Of a DNA stretch of 64,000 nt, positions 15,181 to 24,562 are shown in pieces. Source of the DNA: Microbacterium sp. Root166. GTDB taxonomy: Bacteria > Actinomycetota > Actinomycetes > Actinomycetales > Microbacteriaceae. Position 1 is the first letter of the stretch. Each line of letters starts with the position of its first letter. A program made the translations under genes and the position numbers. The stretch lies in contig NZ_LMGL01000001.1 in NCBI RefSeq assembly GCF_001427145.1, positions 605,540 through 669,539 on the forward strand, in the 5' to 3' direction. The notes under the pieces were generated by a model that was not told the DNA's origin, did not search any database, and saw nothing but the letters and a program-made list of their open reading frames with translations.

Positions 15181-18100
15181 TCAGCAGGTGAAGGCGTCGT
15201 GGGCGACGACCGATTCCTCGGTCACCGTCTCCCCGTCGATCTCACCGGTGACGGCGACTCCGAACGATCCGGCCGGGACGTTCTTCACGCGGGTGGTGAA
15301 CGCCGCCGAGGCCTTGGCCCCGGGCCGGATCACCGCGAACGTCTTCGAGCCGTAGGCCGAGGTCAGCGCGACCTTGACCGGCTCGTCGCCGTTGTTGGTG
15401 ACGGTGGCCACGAGCGTCGACTTGCCGGCGATGCACCGGTTCGCGACGGTGGTCTCGACGTCGAACTTCGCCGCGGCTCCGGCGACCTCGAAGACCTGCC
15501 ACTCCTTGATGCCCAGGCTTCCCTGGCCCTCGGTGGTGCCCTTGGCGTCGAGCACGAGCCGGAGTCCGGTCGTCGTGACGGGTTCGAAGGTCACCGTGTT
15601 GAAGGTGTCGACCGCGACGCCGTACGCCGACGTGGCCACGACATCGACCCAGGCACCGGCACCATCCCGGTACTGCGCCTTCCACGACTCGGGCACCGCG
15701 ATGCCCGCACCGCCGGCGTCGAGGTTGCTGATGAAATACACCCCGAGGTCGCCGACCGTGACCGGCTCGGTCCAGTCGTACTGGACCCACTGGTCGGTGA
15801 TCTGCGGCCAGGCGCCCCACACGTTGACGTTGTCGTTCGGGTTCACGTCGCCCGACGAGGTGGGAGCCACATCGTCGTTGAGACCGTCGACCGAGTTCCA
15901 GCCCGCCGTGTACGAGGCGGTCGGGGTGGCCAGCAGCGCCATGTTGCGGCGGTGCGTGCCGTCCGACTCGGGCACCTCGACGGCCTGCGACGCCGAGGCG
16001 TTGCCGGCGTTGTCGGTCGCCCGCAGGTGCACGGTCGTCGCCTCGAGCCCGACCAGGATCGTCCCGGTGTAGGCCGTCCACTCCGTCGCGTCGTCGATGC
16101 GGAACTGCAGCCCCGCGACCCCCGATCCGGCGTCCGTGGCGGTCGCCTTGACCGTCCTCGCCGTGGCATCGGCGACCGGCGTGACCGTCGGGGCCGTGGC
16201 GTCGATCTTGAACGCCGTCTCGACGATCGCCGACACGTTGCCCGCGTCATCGGTCGCCCGGGCCCGCACCGTGTGCGTGCCGTCGCCGTTCACCGGGACC
16301 GCCGCCGTGTACGCCGTCCACGCTCCCGCGTCGACCGAGATCTCGATCGTCGGAGTCGTGTCGCGGTTGTCGGTGGCCGAGGCCGTGACCGAGACGGCAC
16401 CGGTGTGCCAGCCGCCGGCGGGAGCGGCCGGGGTGAACCCGATGCTCGCCACCGGAACGGTGGTGTCGGGGCCTTCGCCGCCGCCCTCGCCGACCGTCAC
16501 GGTCGCGGTGGCCGCCTTGGTTCCGGCGATCGTGCTCTGCACCGTGCCGGCGACCGTGAACTCGCCGTCGGTGGCGTAGTCCGCGGCGTCCACGGCCTCC
16601 CACTGCACCGGCAGATCCTCACGGGAGCCGTCGTTGTACAGCACGCCGATCGTGGCGGGCAGCTGCGGCGCGACACCGGTCGGGGTCTTCACCGCGGCCG
16701 CGTCGACCGAGTTGATCTGACCCGGTGCGGTGGCACGGACCCAGACCGACGCCTTGGCCGGCACGGGCGAGCCCGCGACGATGCCGACGACGTCGAAGGT
16801 GCCCTCCGAGGCCACCTGCTCCTCGGTGATCGGACCCCACGCGACGAGCTCCGCGGAGCGGCTGCCGTCGGCGAAGATCGCGTCGACCCGCTCGGGCAGC
16901 GCCGGGATCGTCCCGACCGCCGTCCGCACGTCGATCGGCTCGATGCCGGCCGGAGCCTCGGCGAACACGCGCCACTCGCTCACGGCCACGCCGGCGTAGG
17001 GCTCTGCGCCCGTCCCCGGTCCTGCGGCGCTGAGCACCAGGCGCAGGCGCGTCGTCGACACGGCGTCGAACGTCGTGAGGTTGGTCGCCGTGCGGGCGAT
17101 GCCGTACTGGTCGGCACCGGTCACATCGACCCACGTGGTGCCGTTCCAGTACTGCGCCTTCCACGCCTTCGGGATGTTGACGCCCGCGCCCGAGGCCGGG
17201 TTGGTCTGGTCGGCCCAGAATGCCACCTCGACGCTGTCCACGCGGACCGGGGTCGGCCACGTGTACTGCAGCCAGCGGGTCGCCGGGCGTGCGCCCGACC
17301 ACGTGCCCCACAGGTCGGTCTGCTGACCGCCCGAGTGCAGCACGCGTCCGTCGTTGACGGCGTTGACGTTGTTCCAGCTCGCCGTGTACTCGGCCGTGGG
17401 CGTGGCACCCGGGGCGACGTTCGTGCCCTGGGTCGCCACCGAGCCGGTGACCGTCACGTCCTTGGTCGTGGTCAGCTCGCCGTCGGTCGACGTCAGGCGC
17501 AGCACGTACTGGCCCGCTGCGGTGAACCGGGCGATGGTCGACGGCGACGTCGGGGCGTCGAACAGCGCGAGGCCGCCGGCCGGGGCCGAGACCACGCTCC
17601 ACTGCGAGGTCAGGTCGCCCATGGGCAGGCCGTCATCCTTGGCGGAGCCGACGAGGTCGGCCTGACCGGGGATCGCGACACCGGGCTTGAGCCAGGCGTC
17701 CACGAGCGGAGCCTGGTTCGTGCTGGGCGGCGCCTCGACGCCGGTGCTGAAGACCTGGACCTCCTTGACACCGGTCTTGAACCCGGCGGCGTGCGTCACC
17801 GTGAGTCGCACGGCATCGCCGGTGACCTCGGGGAACTGGATGTGGTTCAGGTTGCCGCGCGGGTAGACGGGCGTGCGTGCCTGCGACGGCACCGGGTGCC
17901 ACTCTCCGCCCGAGCGGTACTCGACCGCGTACATCGACGGCTCGGCGTACCCGGCGACCGTGGCCGACGAGGACGTCTTGTAGAAGTACGCGCGCACGTC
18001 GTCGAACGTCTGCGGCGAGCCCAGCTCGATGATGAGCGAGTCCTTCGCGTTCGGCGATCCGGCCGTGCCCCAGAAAGGCTCGTTGATCGTGTTCCCGTTG

Positions 18101-20688
18101 ACCGCCGCAGCCGGTGCGCGGTTCGCCGCCGAGTGGGTGGCCGTCACGGCCTTGCCCACGGCGAGGTTGGCGCTGCCGGTGCTCTGGTCGGCGACATCCG
18201 CTCCCGCCTTGGCGAACAGGTCGACGACCCGTGCGTCGTTGCCGAACCGCACCTCCTGCGGCGCCTGCACGGAACTCGTCGTCGCCGTGGTGACGGTCAG
18301 GCCGTCCTCGGCGGTGACCTCACCGGTCGCGGGGTCGTAGACGACCTTGCCCAGACCGTCGACCGTGAACGCCAGCACGCCGTCGAGGAACACCGAGTAG
18401 CCCTCGGGCACCGCGTCGCCGTAGTGGCGCGTCCCTCCGGGTGCGTCCCACGTGACCGTGAGGTCCTTGTCGCGGTAGCGGATGTTGTTCGCGGTGAAGT
18501 GATCCCAGTCGATGTCGATCGGGTCGAGCTCGATCTTCGCGTCGGTGCGCGGGCGCAGGCCCATTGCGTCCTCGATCATCGTGAAGTTCGTCGCGCCCAG
18601 GATCGTGTGGTGGATCCAGGAGCGATAGCCGATCCGCGCCGGGTCGGCCGAGCCGTCCGACCAGAACTCGTTCTGGTCCGGAAGGCGGTTGTCACCGCCG
18701 TTCTGGTAGTGCGCCCAGGCGTTCCAGTACAGGAGCTTCTTGTACCACTCCTCATCGATCGCGTCGGTGGGGTAGTCGCGCAGCACGGAGCTCAGCATCC
18801 GGAACGTCACCGTCGAGTTGATGACCGAAAAGTTGTTGCTGCCCGGGTCGCCCTCGGCCGCGGCCTCGGCCTTGTCGGCCTGGTTCGCGGTGTAGAAGGG
18901 GAAGATCGGGTACTCCCTGTCGTCGGCGTACAGGCGCAGCGCGTCGACGTAGTCGTCGGCGTAGTCCGCGTCGCCCGGCTTCGGCATGAGGCCGACGGCG
19001 TAGGGGTAGTAGTTGTTGATCTCCTTCCAGGGCACGTGCTCGCCGTTGTCGGCCATCGCGTGCTCGAGGAGGTTGGTCTCGGGGTTCCACAGGACCTCGA
19101 GGATCTTGTCCTTCACGTTCTCGGCGAACGCGTCCATCTCGTCGGCCTTGGCGATGTTGCCCGCCAGGCGGTACGCCTCGGACGCCGCCTTCGCGTTCGA
19201 GTACAGGTACGCGTTCTCGGCGCGGTCCTGGTTGCCGGCACGCCAGTCGAACGACACCGCATCGGCGTCGTTGCCCGTCATGGCGCCCCAGTTGTACTCG
19301 ATGAGGCCGTTGTCGTTGCCGTCGTAGGCGTCGATGAGGCCCTCGACGTCGAACTCGGCGTACTCGGCCAGGTTCTCGGCGATCGCGGTGGGGCCGCCGT
19401 GCAGCTGGTACGAGCGCCACGCGGCCTCGGAGATGTACTGCGTGTAGCTGTTGGACCAGTTGGCCGGGTCGCCGGGGTTGTCGGTGAACTTGTAGCTCTT
19501 CGACGTCTCGCCCGCCGAGACCCAGGGGCCGTACGAGTAGATCGGGTCGCGGAAGTACTTGAGGTCGTCGATGAACATGCCCGTCGTCAGGACGATGGCG
19601 TTGTTGTAGCCGAGCACGCCCTCCATGGACGTCGGGAACTGGTAGTCGTTGCCCGGGATGTCGGCATCCAGGTAGTTGAACCGCATCAGCCACCAGCGGT
19701 AGTAGAGCGTCTTGTCGATGTTGTCTTCGGGCGTGTCCAGGTACGGGATGTTGTCGGCCCACCACTGGTTGTACGCGGTGACGTGCGTTGAGTACGCGGC
19801 CGCCGGCGTCGCGGCGCGGTACGCGTCGTAGTCGGTGTGGGATGCCGGGATCTCGCTGGTGACCAGGCCGAGCTGGACCTTCGCCGTGGCCGAGCCGCCG
19901 GCGGGCACGCTGAGCGTGCGCGTGAGGGAACCGGCATCCGGGGCGAAGCCGTCGCCCGAGAAGCGCGGGAAGATCGTCGTGAGGTTGTTCAGCGCGGCGA
20001 CGGTGCCGGTGAGCTCCGCTCCCTCGACGGTCGTCGCATACGGCGAGGTCGCGCGGAGAGTGACGGTCTGCGCGGCGCCGGTGGCCTTGACCTCGAGGTT
20101 GGTCACGAGCACATTGGCGTCGGTGATGAACTTCGTCTGGACGATCTCGAGGCCGCTCGCGGCGTTGCGGTGGACGCTCCGCCAGTAGCTGGGGGTCTGC
20201 TTGCGCTGGGCGGTGTCCTCGGTGAGGGTCACGTTCGCACCGCCGACCTGCGCGGCGATCGTGTAGCCGCCGCGGTTGTCGATCGACTCCCAGTAGGCCA
20301 GCTGTCCCTGGAACCCGAGGGTGCCGGGAGTGTGGGTCTTCATGAAGGCCGCGCGACCGCGCGAGAAGAGCCACTGGTTGTTGTCGTCGAAGCTTCCGGC
20401 GGTGCCGGTGCGAGCCAGCATCGCGTCCATCCAGAAGTCCTTGGCGGGGCTGACGCCTGCGCCGGCGGCGAGGTCCGCCTGGAGGATCGACTGCAGCTGG
20501 TTGCCGGGCGTGTAGGTCACCCCCGTGCTCGGCACCGGGGTCGGGCTGCCCGTGAACGACGGATAGCCGATGTCGGCGTTGTCTGCGGCCGCCGGGCTCA
20601 CGACGAGCAGACAGCTGCCCATCACGGCGGCGGCGCTGAGCGCCGCCACGGTCGTCCGCGTTCTGTTTCGGGTGGTTGTCCAGTCCAC
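15181..20688 (-). CDS. Giant secreted (alpha/alpha)-barrel glycoside hydrolase with binding modules
   Basis: An 1835-residue extracellular protein. A signal peptide ends near AAADN. An N-terminal beta-sandwich is followed by a helical region with KTLYYRWWLMRFNYL, EGLIDAYDGNDNGLIEYNWG, EAYRLAGNIAKADEM and a C-terminal WIHHTILG, which resembles the MGH1-like/GH63-like (alpha/alpha)6 glucosidase clan. The substrate is not identifiable. After about residue 870 come a galactose-binding-like module, a PKD-like segment, a second such module, two Big_4 repeats, OmpL47-like repeats, a third binding module and a C-terminal Cys-ended domain shared with the GH43 enzyme. The GTG at 20688 has AGAGGA eight bases upstream and is preferred to the GTG at 20709, which has none. 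It is first in a minus-strand operon with its own promoter. Confidence 0.75.
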   Translation of the reverse strand: MDWTTTRNRTRTTVAALSAAAVMGSCLLVVSPAAADNADIGYPSFTGSPTPVPSTGVTYTPGNQLQSILQADLAAGAGVSPAKDFWMDAMLARTGTAGSFDDNNQWLFSRGRAAFMKTHTPGTLGFQGQLAYWESIDNRGGYTIAAQVGGANVTLTEDTAQRKQTPSYWRSVHRNAASGLEIVQTKFITDANVLVTNLEVKATGAAQTVTLRATSPYATTVEGAELTGTVAALNNLTTIFPRFSGDGFAPDAGSLTRTLSVPAGGSATAKVQLGLVTSEIPASHTDYDAYRAATPAAAYSTHVTAYNQWWADNIPYLDTPEDNIDKTLYYRWWLMRFNYLDADIPGNDYQFPTSMEGVLGYNNAIVLTTGMFIDDLKYFRDPIYSYGPWVSAGETSKSYKFTDNPGDPANWSNSYTQYISEAAWRSYQLHGGPTAIAENLAEYAEFDVEGLIDAYDGNDNGLIEYNWGAMTGNDADAVSFDWRAGNQDRAENAYLYSNAKAASEAYRLAGNIAKADEMDAFAENVKDKILEVLWNPETNLLEHAMADNGEHVPWKEINNYYPYAVGLMPKPGDADYADDYVDALRLYADDREYPIFPFYTANQADKAEAAAEGDPGSNNFSVINSTVTFRMLSSVLRDYPTDAIDEEWYKKLLYWNAWAHYQNGGDNRLPDQNEFWSDGSADPARIGYRSWIHHTILGATNFTMIEDAMGLRPRTDAKIELDPIDIDWDHFTANNIRYRDKDLTVTWDAPGGTRHYGDAVPEGYSVFLDGVLAFTVDGLGKVVYDPATGEVTAEDGLTVTTATTSSVQAPQEVRFGNDARVVDLFAKAGADVADQSTGSANLAVGKAVTATHSAANRAPAAAVNGNTINEPFWGTAGSPNAKDSLIIELGSPQTFDDVRAYFYKTSSSATVAGYAEPSMYAVEYRSGGEWHPVPSQARTPVYPRGNLNHIQFPEVTGDAVRLTVTHAAGFKTGVKEVQVFSTGVEAPPSTNQAPLVDAWLKPGVAIPGQADLVGSAKDDGLPMGDLTSQWSVVSAPAGGLALFDAPTSPSTIARFTAAGQYVLRLTSTDGELTTTKDVTVTGSVATQGTNVAPGATPTAEYTASWNNVNAVNDGRVLHSGGQQTDLWGTWSGARPATRWLQYTWPTPVRVDSVEVAFWADQTNPASGAGVNIPKAWKAQYWNGTTWVDVTGADQYGIARTATNLTTFDAVSTTRLRLVLSAAGPGTGAEPYAGVAVSEWRVFAEAPAGIEPIDVRTAVGTIPALPERVDAIFADGSRSAELVAWGPITEEQVASEGTFDVVGIVAGSPVPAKASVWVRATAPGQINSVDAAAVKTPTGVAPQLPATIGVLYNDGSREDLPVQWEAVDAADYATDGEFTVAGTVQSTIAGTKAATATVTVGEGGGEGPDTTVPVASIGFTPAAPAGGWHTGAVSVTASATDNRDTTPTIEISVDAGAWTAYTAAVPVNGDGTHTVRARATDDAGNVSAIVETAFKIDATAPTVTPVADATARTVKATATDAGSGVAGLQFRIDDATEWTAYTGTILVGLEATTVHLRATDNAGNASASQAVEVPESDGTHRRNMALLATPTASYTAGWNSVDGLNDDVAPTSSGDVNPNDNVNVWGAWPQITDQWVQYDWTEPVTVGDLGVYFISNLDAGGAGIAVPESWKAQYRDGAGAWVDVVATSAYGVAVDTFNTVTFEPVTTTGLRLVLDAKGTTEGQGSLGIKEWQVFEVAGAAAKFDVETTVANRCIAGKSTLVATVTNNGDEPVKVALTSAYGSKTFAVIRPGAKASAAFTTRVKNVPAGSFGVAVTGEIDGETVTEESVVAHDAFTC

Positions 20689-20743
20689 GTCGCCTGTCCT
20701 CTCACGCACCGCTCATCCGCGAGCGGTGTCACATATGAGGTGG

Positions 20744-20772
20744 ACGTTATCGGTAACAGATTTCTCCCGCAA
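20744..20772 (-). promoter_or_regulatory. Predicted promoter with LacI-like operator over the -10
   Basis: On the minus strand TTGCGG (20772-20767) and TAACGT (20749-20744) are 17 bases apart. The near-palindrome GTTATCGGTAAC (20746-20757) overlaps the -10 box. No cognate regulator lies beside it. Confidence 0.55.
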
Positions 20773-20776
20773 CCCT

Positions 20777-20793
20777 TTTCGAAGTTTTCGAAA
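20777..20793. promoter_or_regulatory. TTTCGAA-3-TTCGAAA palindrome upstream of the giant GH gene
   Basis: A perfect 7-bp inverted repeat with a three-base centre, just upstream of the predicted -35. ATGAG/CTCAT (20793-20808) forms a further weak pair. It is a candidate activator or repressor site; the protein is unknown. Confidence 0.45.
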
Positions 20794-20849
20794 TGAGCAA
20801 CGTCTCATCGTCGAAAACCCCGCGGCTGCGGCCGAAGCCGGACCGAAAG

Positions 20850-22148
20850 CTATTCCGGGACGGTGCAGGTCGTCTGAGCCGCGGTCTGCCCGGCGATCTC
20901 GGACGGCAGGTCGACGCGGGTCTCGGGAACGACCGGCTCGACGGGAGCGGCGGATGCCGAACCGGACGGCGCGGGCTCGGGCGTCGTCGCCGGCGTGGGC
21001 GGCTGGACCGCCTCGCCGGTGACCTCTACGCCGTAGCCCTGGCTGGCGTCGCCGGTCAGCGTGAGGGGCTGGTTGGCCTGCAGCGCCGCGAAGAGCACTG
21101 CCGCGGCATCCTTCACGGGAAGCACCCGGCTGGCACCGTCGCCCGAGGCGTACCGCGTCGGGTACTGCACGAACACGATGTCCTCGTAGGGGACGTCCTT
21201 CACGGCCATCGCGATCTGCGCCATAAGAGTCGGATTGGTCAGCGACTGGCTCAGCACGAGCTGCTCCTGCTGCACCTGGCTGATCGCGGTGGTCGCCAGG
21301 TTGAGCAGCCGGCCGGGATCGGCCAGCACCGCGTCGGACTGGAGCTTGCGCACCATCGACGACATGAACTGCTGCTGGTTCGAGATGCGGCCGAGGTCCG
21401 AGCCGTCGCCGATGCCGTGGCGGACGCGCAGGAACTGGAGCGCCTGAACGCCCTGGAGCGTGTGCGTGCCGGCCGTGAGCGAGAGCCCCGTGTGCGTGTC
21501 GCTGATGTCGCCGGCGACGCACACGTCGACGCCGCCGATGGCGTCGGACATGTTGATCACGCCGGTCCAGCGTATGGCCGCGGCGAAGTCGATCTTGTCG
21601 CCGATGAGCGCCTCGACGGTCTTCGCGGTGCAGGCCAGGCCGCCGTACTCGTACGACGCGTTGATCATCTGCGCGCTCATGGCCGAGAACTCGCCGCCCT
21701 CGGGGTCGGGGCAGGCGGGGATCGGCACCACCATGTCGCGCGGGAACGAGACGACCGTCACCCGGCGAGGCTCGTCCGAGATGTGCACGAGCATGGTGAC
21801 GTCGTTGCGCTCGCCCTCGGTGTCGCCCTTCTGGCAGGCACCGGAGAGGGCCGCGTTCGCGCCCTCGCACGAATCCGTCCCCACTACGAGCAGGTTCACG
21901 CCGCCCTCGATCGCGCCGAGGGACGGCGGAATCGGCTCGTTCTCGTCGAGCACGACGGCGTTGGCGTTCACGGCGGTGGCGGCGTCGGCGAGGTTGAACG
22001 CGAGCAGCCCGGTCGCGCTGACTCCCACCACGCCGACGGCGACGGCGACCATCGCGATGAACGAGAAGATCGGATGCCGCTCCCGCCGTATCGCGTGACG
22101 CGCGAGCGGTGCCGCCCCCGTTACGTCGGGGCGCTTCCTGCTGGCCAT
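20850..22148 (-). CDS. LytR-CpsA-Psr (LCP) family cell-wall glycopolymer ligase
   Basis: A 432-residue membrane-anchored LCP protein. A basic N-terminus is followed by one transmembrane helix (about residues 29-52), then the extracellular LCP domain: GGVNLLVVGTD, the catalytic-site motif VVSFPRDMVVPIP, and RVRHGIGDGSDLGRISNQQQ with conserved Arg residues that bind the polyprenyl phosphate. A Pro/Thr/Ala-rich tail closes the protein. LCP enzymes transfer glycopolymers from lipid carriers to peptidoglycan. Its ATG overlaps the stop of the paralogue upstream, so the two are cotranslated. The longest in-frame start is used. Confidence 0.9.
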   Translation of the reverse strand: MASRKRPDVTGAAPLARHAIRRERHPIFSFIAMVAVAVGVVGVSATGLLAFNLADAATAVNANAVVLDENEPIPPSLGAIEGGVNLLVVGTDSCEGANAALSGACQKGDTEGERNDVTMLVHISDEPRRVTVVSFPRDMVVPIPACPDPEGGEFSAMSAQMINASYEYGGLACTAKTVEALIGDKIDFAAAIRWTGVINMSDAIGGVDVCVAGDISDTHTGLSLTAGTHTLQGVQALQFLRVRHGIGDGSDLGRISNQQQFMSSMVRKLQSDAVLADPGRLLNLATTAISQVQQEQLVLSQSLTNPTLMAQIAMAVKDVPYEDIVFVQYPTRYASGDGASRVLPVKDAAAVLFAALQANQPLTLTGDASQGYGVEVTGEAVQPPTPATTPEPAPSGSASAAPVEPVVPETRVDLPSEIAGQTAAQTTCTVPE

Positions 22149-23428
22149 CAGCTCTTGGCCCTCAGATTGCCGGCCGAGCAGGTCTGGTCTGCGGCGGATG
22201 TGCCGGGGATGTCATCGGGCAGCTCGACGACCGCCTCGGTCGGCTCGGGGACGGGCGTGCCGGATGCGTCAGGGACGGGCGTCGCCTCGGGCGCAGGAGT
22301 CGTCGGCTCGACGGTCGTCACGCCGCCGCCGCGGTTCGGATCGTTGGTCACCTTGATCGGCTCGTTGGCGGCGAGCGCGGCCCACAGCTCGGCTGCCGCG
22401 TCCTCGTTCGGGACGACGCGGTTGGGATCGGCCGGGTCGGCATAGACCGGGTACTGCACGAAGACGATCTCCTCGAACGGCACGTTCTTGACCGCGAGCG
22501 CGATCTGCACGAGAGTCATGGGGTTCGCGAGCGACTCGCTCGGCGTGATGTTGTCGACGGCCGTGGTGGCGAGCTTGTACAGCTTGGCCGGGTCGGAGAG
22601 CGTCTCTTCGCTCACGAGCTTGCGGGCGAGGCTCGACATGTACTGCTGCTGGTTGCTGATGCGCGCCAGGTCGCTGCCGTTCTCGAGGCCGTAGCGCGTG
22701 CGCAGGAACTGAAGCGCCTCGACGCCCTGGATCGTGCGAGGGCCGGCGGGCCAGTCGATGCCGGTGTTCCGGTCGCGCATGCCGCCGTTGCCGATGCACA
22801 CGTCGACGCCGCCCAGCGCGTCGGTGATGTTGATGACGTTCCCGAAGCTGACCTTCGCGGCGCCGATCAGGCTCTGGCCACTGAGGCTCGACACCGTCTT
22901 CGCGACGCACGACAGGCCGCCGTGGGTGTAGATGCTGTTGATCTGCGCCTTGCTCATCGCCGAGGTCTGGCTGCCGTCCTCGCGGGTGCACTGCGGCACC
23001 TCGATCATCAGGTCGCGCGGGAACGAGATCACCGTGACGCGACGCGGGTTGTTCGAGATGTGGACGAGCATGTTGACATCGTTGAGCTGACCCTCGGAGT
23101 CCGCTCCCGTGCAGCGCGCGCCGAACAGGTACTTGAACTCCTCTTCGCACTCGTCGGTGCCGACGAGCAGCAGATCGACGCCGCCCTCGATCGCCCCGAT
23201 GTCCGGCGGGACCGGCTTCTGGCCCTCGAGCGCGACGGCCTCGTCGGCGATGCCCGCCGAGAGGTCATAGGCCGCGTATGCCGCGACTCCGGCGCCCGAG
23301 ACGAGGACGACGGCGACGATCACGCCGATGATCTTCATGATCAGCGAGAACGGGTGCGGCGAGGTGAGCTCCCCGTGCCGAGCGACCGTGCGACGGCCGC
23401 GCGATGCGGGCTTTGTCGTCTCGGTCAC
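22148..23428 (-). CDS. LytR-CpsA-Psr (LCP) family cell-wall glycopolymer ligase, paralogue
   Basis: A 426-residue LCP protein with one N-terminal membrane helix (IIGVIVAVVLVSGAGVAAYAAY) and the same motifs as its neighbour: GGVDLLLVGTD, VISFPRDLMIEVP and RTRYGLENGSDLARISNQQQ. The two paralogues are closely related and probably arose by tandem duplication. The GTG at 23428 has AGAGGA six bases upstream; a longer reading frame would run into the tRNA gene and is rejected. It starts 37 bases beyond the tRNA-Ser 3' end and may be transcribed together with it. Confidence 0.9.
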   Translation of the reverse strand: MTETTKPASRGRRTVARHGELTSPHPFSLIMKIIGVIVAVVLVSGAGVAAYAAYDLSAGIADEAVALEGQKPVPPDIGAIEGGVDLLLVGTDECEEEFKYLFGARCTGADSEGQLNDVNMLVHISNNPRRVTVISFPRDLMIEVPQCTREDGSQTSAMSKAQINSIYTHGGLSCVAKTVSSLSGQSLIGAAKVSFGNVINITDALGGVDVCIGNGGMRDRNTGIDWPAGPRTIQGVEALQFLRTRYGLENGSDLARISNQQQYMSSLARKLVSEETLSDPAKLYKLATTAVDNITPSESLANPMTLVQIALAVKNVPFEEIVFVQYPVYADPADPNRVVPNEDAAAELWAALAANEPIKVTNDPNRGGGVTTVEPTTPAPEATPVPDASGTPVPEPTEAVVELPDDIPGTSAADQTCSAGNLRAKS

Positions 23429-23464
23429 TCGGGGTCCTCTCGGTGCGGGGAAACCCTCAGTCTG

Positions 23465-23549
23465 CGGAGGGTGTGGGATTCGAACCCACGGGACATTGCT
23501 GCCCACTGGTTTTCAAGACCAGGTCCATCGGCCGCTCGGACAACCCTCC
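23465..23549 (-). tRNA. tRNA-Ser (anticodon UGA)
   Basis: An 85-nt class II tRNA on the minus strand. GGAGGGT at the 5' end pairs with ACCCTCC at the 3' end. The anticodon loop reads CTTGAAA with anticodon TGA, and a long variable arm and the GGTTCGAATCC T-loop follow. The 3' CCA is not encoded. It lies downstream of the serS and HAD genes. Confidence 0.95.
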
Positions 23550-23656
23550 CGACCGACGACTCCCGGAGGAGGCATCCGTCGAACAGTCGTCGAGTCTAGC
23601 CGAGGCGCTGTCGCCCCATTCTTCCAGTGGCGCCTGAGCAAGCTCTGAAAGGCGCG

Positions 23657-24562
23657 CTAGAGAGCGCGGAGCACGGCCGCGACGCCGCCCGCCTCGACCG
23701 AAGCGGTCACCTCGCCCGCGGCATCCCGAACCTCCTGCGGGCCCTGCTCCATCGCCACCGCGCGGCCGCCGTTCTCGAGCGCCCACCGGAACATGCCGAG
23801 GTCGTTGCGGCCGTCGCCGATCACCATGACCTGAGCGGGATCGATGCCCAGCTCGGTGCGCACGAGCTCGAGGCTGGTGCTCTTGTCGACGCCCTGCGGC
23901 GCGATGTCGAGCCACGCCGTCCAGCCCACCGCATACGTGACCTGGGTGAGGCCGATGCGGTCGACGAGATCGACGAAGTCCTGCTCGCCCTGCTCGGGCG
24001 CCACGACCACGACGCGGCAGACCCGCTGGGCGCTGAGCTCGGCGAACGGCACCTGCAGGGCGTTGATGAGGTTCCAGTCGTCGAGGTGCTCGGTGAACAG
24101 CCGGCGGCCGTCCGGCAGCTCGACCAGGTACCGCGCGTCGGGCAGGTGCTCGAGCAGGAGCGTGAGCACCTCGGTGGGGTCGAACGTCTCGACATGCCAC
24201 CGGTCGTACTGCTGACCGTCCTCGTCCATGCGCTTGAGCACGACGGCCCCGTTGGAGCAGACGACGTAGTCGGGCGAGATGGCAAGCGCGTCGAGGATGC
24301 CGTGGGTGCCCTCCCAGCTGCGCCCCGTCGCGATCATGACCTCGTGACCCGACCGGCGTGCGTGCTCGACTGCGTCGACCACGCCCGGGCTCAGCGACTC
24401 GTCCTCGAGGATCACGGTGCCGTCGATGTCGAGCACGATGAGGAGCTGCTCGACACGCGCTTCCTGCTCGGTGTCGCGCGCGACCTGCTCGACGAGCCCT
24501 GCCGCCGCGTCGGGTCCGACGACTTCGACGGATCCGGTCGAGGGCAGGTGGGCCTCGCTCAC
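23657..24562 (-). CDS. HAD-superfamily hydrolase (Cof-type phosphatase)
   Basis: A 301-residue cytoplasmic phosphatase. After a 36-residue variable N-terminus the HAD motif I reads VLDIDGTVI (two catalytic Asp), motif II IATGRSW, and the C-terminal motifs are GVDKSTSLE (Lys) and [14 protein letters not shown] (acidic pair). The large cap between them is of the Cof/IIB type, which acts on sugar phosphates or nucleotides in many bacteria; the substrate here is unknown. The GTG start at 24562 overlaps the serS stop (GTGA), so it is translationally coupled to serS. A long in-frame extension into serS is not used. Confidence 0.88.
   Translation of the reverse strand: MSEAHLPSTGSVEVVGPDAAAGLVEQVARDTEQEARVEQLLIVLDIDGTVILEDESLSPGVVDAVEHARRSGHEVMIATGRSWEGTHGILDALAISPDYVVCSNGAVVLKRMDEDGQQYDRWHVETFDPTEVLTLLLEHLPDARYLVELPDGRRLFTEHLDDWNLINALQVPFAELSAQRVCRVVVVAPEQGEQDFVDLVDRIGLTQVTYAVGWTAWLDIAPQGVDKSTSLELVRTELGIDPAQVMVIGDGRNDLGMFRWALENGGRAVAMEQGPQEVRDAAGEVTASVEAGGVAAVLRAL

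Noticed and set aside
14866..19791. 1641-codon open frame on the plus strand
   Set aside because: It is antisense to the giant alpha/alpha-barrel hydrolase and the small anchored protein; the translation is an Arg/Gly/Val-rich shadow without domains or codon bias.
23429..23506. N-terminal extension of the second LCP gene into the tRNA
   Set aside because: The GTG at 23428 has a good ribosome site and the extension would be read from the tRNA-Ser sequence.
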